From positions 1 through 25,022 of the forward strand of contig LRSR01012590.1 of NCBI GenBank assembly GCA_001579985.1: a DNA stretch of 25,022 nt, given 5' to 3'. This DNA comes from Hypsibius dujardini. Its lineage: Eukaryota > Tardigrada > Eutardigrada > Parachela > Hypsibiidae. Below are positions 20,360-25,022 of the stretch, in pieces (position 1 is the first letter of the stretch; the number at the start of each line of letters is the position of its first letter). Position numbers and translations under genes: made by a program. Under the pieces are notes generated by a model. It worked only from the letters and a program-made list of their open reading frames with translations. It searched no databases and was not told where the DNA came from.

Positions 20360-20499
20360 TACCAGACAAACGCTATGGGTTGAATCGGTCGGGTGGCAGA
20401 GGGCGCCACAAGTGTAAATTGAATGAGTGTCGTTTACAATTTACACTTGTGGCGCCCTCTGCCACCCGACCGATTCAACCCATAGCGTTTTGTCTGGTA
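20360..20499. repeat. Near-perfect 60-bp inverted repeat (hairpin)
   Basis: Arms 20360-20420 and 20438-20499 are complementary except for one extra base (GACAAACGC versus GACAAAACGC), with a 17-nt loop. The left arm starts TACCAGACAAACGCTATGGG and ends AAGTGTAAATT. ACTA lies next to each end (20356-20359 and 20501-20504) and may be a target duplication. The right end is 78 bp before the P450 start codon. Confidence 0.92.
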
Positions 20500-20577
20500 C
20501 ACTAAATTCCCCGAGTGTTGGTTCATGTCTGCTTCAGCACCATCACATCTATTCTTTTCGTTCCCTCTGCCCCGAAA

Positions 20578-23471
20578 ATGGATTCCTCCTGGATTTCATT
20601 GCCAATTGCGAGCGCAATCTTAATTGGCATTCTATCCTATCTTTCTTACTGGTACAAACACCGGAATATTCCCCCTGGACCTCGAGGTACAGATGTGTGT
20701 TGAACAATGCCAAATTATTAATTAATTCTGTGGACGGTGTGCTTGGTACATGAAACTGTTGATCGTGCCTTATTCTGTGCGCAGGATTACCCTTTCTGGG
20801 ATATGCGCCGTTCTTTGGACCAAATCCACAAGACACCTTCTTGGAACTGGGCAAAAAGTACGGCAATGTATTCAGCCTCTACATGGGCCCGAAATTGGCC
20901 ATCGTCTTAAACGACTATGAGTCCATCAAAGCCGCGTTCACCGGTCAGGCCGATAATTTCGCCGGACGAGGTGATGGATTTGTTTTCCGGTACATTATGA
21001 CCGGAAGGGATGGAAAGATTCACGGTATGCTTGCCTTGGCCTGGCGAGTCACCTAACACCCTAACATAACACCCGGCCGGTACAGAAAATAACACCCGGC
21101 CGGTACAGAAAATATTGTCCGGCCGGTACAGAAAATATTGTCCGGCCGGTACAGAAAATAACACCCGGCCGGTACAGAAAATAACGCCCGGCCGGTACAG
21201 AAAATATTGTCCGGCCGGTACAGAAAATATTGTCCGGCCCTATTAGCATTGCGCACGTGGCCATAAACCTAAGCGGTCAAGAGCGGGCTAAAATCCGTAT
21301 TCTCGCTTCTTCTGAGTAGTGATGATACTTCACGATTGTTTACGCAGAAGTCTTGTGCGAAAATGATGCAAAATTAAACCAATCAAAGAATCAATAGCTG
21401 CAATTCTTACGGAATTTAAATGTTGATGCAATCAACAATCAACAATCAACAGGCTGTAGTCTTGTGTCCCGACATTTGAAGCAATCAAGTCCAGGCTTTT
21501 CTTTATGTGTGTTCTGTTCAACCGAGCGCGTTCCCTTTAAAGTTAAGCGCGTTCCCTTTAAAGTTAAGCGCGTTCCCTTTAAAGTTAAGCGCGTTCCCTT
21601 AAAGTTACAGGGTTTCTAAAGTAATCTCACGCGCATTAATATGACTTGCCTTTTACCCTTTTTTGTGTCCTGTCATGTTTAAATACCGGGTTCGGGAATG
21701 ATTTTGAGACAAAATTCGTGATTCTTTGTTAGAACCGTCATTTTCTCGGTCATTTTTCATCCCAGTGCTTCAAACTTTTTTTGGTTAAAACGCCTGTTCA
21801 CGTGAGCATCCATTACAGGGCAAAAAATGTGATGTAATTACACCCCGAGAAATGGCAGACAAAATTTCCAATGGCAGACCATATCTCAATAATGCTCCAC
21901 GGTCACACCCTCATTCGCTACGAAAAAAATAATTCGTTCCAAAAAATCAGAAATAGAATCAAATTTTGAATAGTCCGATAGATGTGGAAAAAAAATGGAG
22001 TTTACATTTTTGCTTTAATGCGTAGCGGGCGTGGGCGTGGCAAAACTTGTCTCAGAAGCATTTCCGAACCCGGTAGAGAGCTTGAAAACAAATTTTTTTT
22101 TAAAGTTCGGCATAAAATTAGACTTAAATAAAAGACAATTGCATAAATTTAAAATCCATTTTTTGACTGAAAACGCAAAATTCGGTTTTAAATACTACGT
22201 CTAATTTGGTCGCTTTTAATAATTATACAGTTCAAATGGTCAAGCCCGGTTCCTCGGCCAATCTATCTGTCCTTTTAATGTATATTTGTTAACGCACTAT
22301 CTAATCTCTTTATCCTGCAGGCATTGCCCTGGGGGAGGGTGAGATTTGGCGGACGACGCGCCGTTTCATGCTGCAGACCTTCCGCGACCTGGGCATGGGC
22401 AAATCCAAACTACAAGATCGCATCCTCGACGAGGCCGACTACATGACCGACATCTTCGCCCAACACAAGGGTCGACCGTTCGACCCGTTTCGGACGCTCT
22501 TCTCCAGCGTGTCCAATGTGGTGTGTACCCTCTGCTTCGGGCAGCGTTTCGATCACGGCGATCCGAGTTTTCAGCAGATCCTACATGGTCTGGAGGAGAT
22601 GAGCAGCTTCCTGGGGCAGGCGGGTCCGTTGCAGTCCTACCCACTGCTGCGGTTCGTTCCGGGTCGCTTGAGTGCTTTCTGGAAGAAAATCGTCATCGCT
22701 GCCAAGAAGAACGATGCATTTCTCCTCAGCCTGCTCCAGAAACATCGGGAGACTTATGCGGAAAGTGACACGCGGGATTATATTGACGCGTTCCTACATC
22801 AGCAGCACAAGGAAGCGAAATCAATTGAAGGGGTTCAACCTGCCTTTCAAGGCAGGTCTTACCGTTAGGAGAAGTGACCTTGTTGTTAGGAGAAGCACCC
22901 GTACCGTAGGAGAAGCACCCTTACTGCGTTAGGAGAAGTACCCTTACCGTCAGGAGTGACCTTACCGTTAGGAGAAGCACCCTTACCGTTAGAAGTACCC
23001 TTACCGTTAGGAGTGACCTTACTGTTAGAAGTACCCTTACCGTTAGGAGTGACCTTATCGTTAGGAGAAGTACCCGTACCGTTAGAAGTGGCCTTACTGT
23101 CAGGAGAAGTACCTTACCGTTAGAAGTGACCTTACCGTTAGAAGTGGCCTTACTGTTAGGAGAAGTACCCTTTCCGTTAGAAGTACCCTTACCGTTGGAA
23201 GTACTCTACCAACTAATACCATTCAGACACGGGACGTAGGCCAATCCTTTTGTGCTCTGGTTTGCAATGACACAATTTGTGTGAATTGGTTTAGATGAGG
23301 AGATGCTAAAAAACTTGCGCTCATTCTTCGGGGCTGGAACGGAAACGACCGCTGTGACCTTACAATGGGCTTTGCTCTTCATGTTGCACCATCCAGAAGT
23401 GCAAGATGCTATCCATCGGGAACTTGACGGGAACATCGAAGCGGGAAAGTCTGTCGCACTGGAAGACCGAG
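20578..23471 (+). CDS. Microsomal cytochrome P450 (CYP2-like), 3' end off window
   Basis: Exons are 20578-20686, 20785-21024, 22321-22851 (or 22863) and 23295-23471, all with phase-1 junctions. They encode about 352-356 residues. An N-terminal membrane anchor (about residues 5-26) leads into the Pro hinge PPGPRG (32-37). LPFLGYAPFFG and LGKKYGNVFSLYMGPKLAIV follow, typical of the CYP2 clade. Helix C is WRTTRRF at about 126-132, with the heme-propionate Trp and Arg. The I helix has GAGTETT with the oxygen-activation Thr, followed by HPEVQ. The ExxR helix and heme-Cys loop are not in the window. The protein would be an ER monooxygenase using P450 reductase, with unknown substrate. The end of exon 3 is ambiguous. 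A GC donor (CAAG|GCAGGT) restores the family-like reading FQDEEML, whereas a GT donor at 22864 adds four residues. Confidence 0.9.
21067..21238. repeat. 23-bp array with CCGGCCGG in P450 intron 2
   Basis: About 7.5 copies of CCGGCCGGTACAGAAAATA plus ACAC or TTGT spacers start 40 bp after the 5' splice site. All three minus frames are open by chance. Confidence 0.93.
21526..21606. repeat. 21-bp tandem repeat in P450 intron 2
   Basis: Four copies of GCGCGTTCCCTTTAAAGTTA. The last copy is one T shorter. Confidence 0.93.
21684..22075. mobile_element. 392-bp terminal-inverted-repeat element in P450 intron 2
   Basis: Left TACCGGGTTCGGGAATGATT then TTGAGACAA. The right end is its inverse, with 26 of the first 29 bases matching. 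The interior has no coding potential. No target-site duplication is clear. Confidence 0.65.
22864..23205. repeat. Degenerate 15-21-bp array in P450 intron 3
   Basis: Some 17 units of CCGTTAGGAGAAGTACCCTTA, many shortened to CCGTTAGAAGTACCCTTA or GTTAGGAGTGACCTTA. The first unit overlaps the end of exon 3. Confidence 0.9.
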
Positions 23472-23663
23472 GTAATTTTTTCATTTTCTGGCCTGGGAAA
23501 GGGGAAGGGGGCGGGTCAGACGAAGATCTAGGACGGAGAGAATGCGTAGAGCGGTGTAGATGTCCAATGCAGTTGAAGATCAATCGGGTCGAGTGGAAAA
23601 CGGAAGTGATGGCGAATGGTACACGGTCTACTCTTGCAAAAATGCCTCAAATAAGTTGTATCA

Positions 23664-23812
23664 GATCATGCATCGGATATCCGTTTTTTGTATCGGACCA
23701 TGCATCGGATATCCGTTTTTGTATCGGACCATGCATCGGATATCCGTTTTTTTGTATCGGACCATGCATCGGATATCCGTTTCTGTATCGGACCATGCAT
23801 CGGATACAAGTC
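23664..23812. repeat. 32-34-bp array with GATATC
   Basis: Four to five copies of CCATGCATCGGATATCCGTT followed by a T run and TGTATCGGA lie in the fourth P450 intron. No P450 exon was found to the right. Confidence 0.9.
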
Positions 23813-24675
23813 AATTTTCGCACGAGCTATGACGGGAAACGTTCGCTTTCAAGAACAGCCGGAAGACCAAATTTGATTGATTTTGCAGTATCCTTTTGAC
23901 CATCTCTCTCTGATTGCAGGGTCCACCACGAACACTTACTCAACTTTGAATGGGTCTCAAAATATTACCGTTGCTCAAAACCCTTAAATTCCTTTAAAAG
24001 CAGATTTTTAGGTCAATCGACTTTCAGGCGCAGTTGAGTTTTAAAAAGTTCAATGAAAATTACTTGCCTCGGCGCTTCTTTTGTAAAGCAAACCCGCCAA
24101 GTTCGGCCAGAATCTGGCTTTTTTTTCAAGGATATATATCTTGCAATCACATTTCACGGGAAATGAATTAGCGCATCTTGTTTACAAGTTAAAGGACTCT
24201 ACTGAACTATGTATCTTCACTTCTTCACGGAATCATCAGTTTTTAAAAAAATATTTGCCACCGCATTAGTTAGTTGTCCCGCATAAATTTTGGAATCACT
24301 TGATGCAGCGACTTTTCCCGTTCACTTTCGCTTTTAACCAAAAGAAGAAAGCTTTTATTTCTACTTATAAACCACTTTCGTTTGATTGGTGCGTTAGCTT
24401 TGCGTTCTCAGCTTGTGAGATGGGCAAAACGTCATGTCGATTCAATCAAAAATCAATCAACACAATAGTCACATATGACGTTTTTCATTTGGCGAATCCT
24501 AGGAGTGTTCATGATCTCTTGATTTGAAATATGACCAACACATTTTCTTGTTAATTATGATCATTGAAACCTTTACACGCGGTTTCCACCGTAACCCTTC
24601 AAAGCCTTAGTGGTGAACCCTGTATTTAAACTTTTAAAGAAAGTTGATGAAACCTTTTATCGAACTACCCGTACT
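23813..24675. other. Probable P450 intron sequence, no exon found
   Basis: I searched for the next P450 exon (ExxR and heme loop) and saw none. The sequence is mostly unique and AT-rich. Confidence 0.4.
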
Positions 24676-25022
24676 CACTGGAGGGTCCGGGGTATGGGCA
24701 AAAGGGGCGGAGCAAGGGGTGGTCAGGTGGTTGAGTACACTGGAGGCTCCAGGTATGGGCAAAAGGGGCGGAGCAAGGGGTGGTCATGTGGTTGAGTACA
24801 CTGGAGGGTCCGGGGTATGGGCAAAAGGGGCGGAGCAAGGGGTGGTCAGGTGGTTGAGTACACTGGAGGCTCCAGGTATGGGCAAAAGGGGCGGAGCAAG
24901 GGATGGTCAGGTGGTTGAGTACACTGAAGGGTCCGGGTATGGGCAAAAGGGGCGGAGCAAGGGGTGGTCATGTGGTTGAGTACACTGAAGGGTCGGGTGT
25001 GGGCAAAAAGGGCGGAGCAAGG
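24676..25022. repeat. 60-62-bp satellite, about 5.7 copies, runs off the edge
   Basis: The unit contains CACTGGAGGGTCCGG, TATGGGCAAAAGGGGCGGAG and TCAGGTGGTTGAGTA. Units alternate GGGTCCGG with GGCTCCAG. Confidence 0.93.

Noticed and set aside
23920-23990. Candidate next P450 exon after CTGATTGCAG
   Set aside because: The phase fits, but the translation shows no P450 motif and soon meets a stop.
1-25022. tRNA, rRNA or other structural RNA genes
   Set aside because: No B-box-like GGTTCGAATCC with matching A-box and no rRNA core sequence was seen by eye. A covariance-model scan would be decisive.

Overview
The window looks like nuclear DNA from an animal. Coding blocks are split by GT-AG spliceosomal introns of about 60 to 1300 bp whose phases match, there are no bacterial-style operons, and the gene content is animal-like: an eIF4E-family factor, a FASTK/RAP mitochondrial protein, a CYP2-like microsomal P450 and a secreted, probably amidated peptide. 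I cannot name the species. A small-genome protostome such as a crustacean or other arthropod is a guess.

Layout, left to right. An eIF4E-like gene runs leftward off the window (1-1005, minus). A divergent protein kinase follows in five exons (1810-3751, minus). Positions 3752-6040 are gene-poor and hold an inverted-repeat element and a 17-bp satellite. Two unrecognised minus-strand gene models come next (6041-7340, incomplete at its 5' end, and 7855-9598), separated by a 24-bp minisatellite. A complete seven-exon FASTK-family gene runs rightward (10187-14152). Minisatellites follow, then a two-exon gene for a six-cysteine secreted peptide (15255-15949, minus). A six-exon coiled-coil gene (16784-20078, plus) carries two non-autonomous elements in its introns, one with piggyBac-type ends. 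The 5' two-thirds of a cytochrome P450 gene (20578-23471, plus) runs off the right edge, and the window ends in a roughly 61-bp satellite.

Exon models were built by hand from splice sites and phase. The kinase, FASTK, 7855-9598, peptide and coiled-coil models all give lengths divisible by three, which supports them. There is no sign that the genes act in one pathway; this looks like ordinary gene-dense animal sequence. The striking property is structural. Most introns and intergenic gaps carry their own private tandem array (GACA, GGCA, TGTGTC, GATT or 14-62 bp units), and at least six foldback or terminal-inverted-repeat elements lie between or inside the genes.

The items most worth following up are the peptide gene, the near-perfect 60-bp-arm hairpin just upstream of the P450, the piggyBac-type element, the MITE family with two copies in opposite orientation, and the P450 intron whose 5' splice site sits next to an array of splice-site-like repeats.
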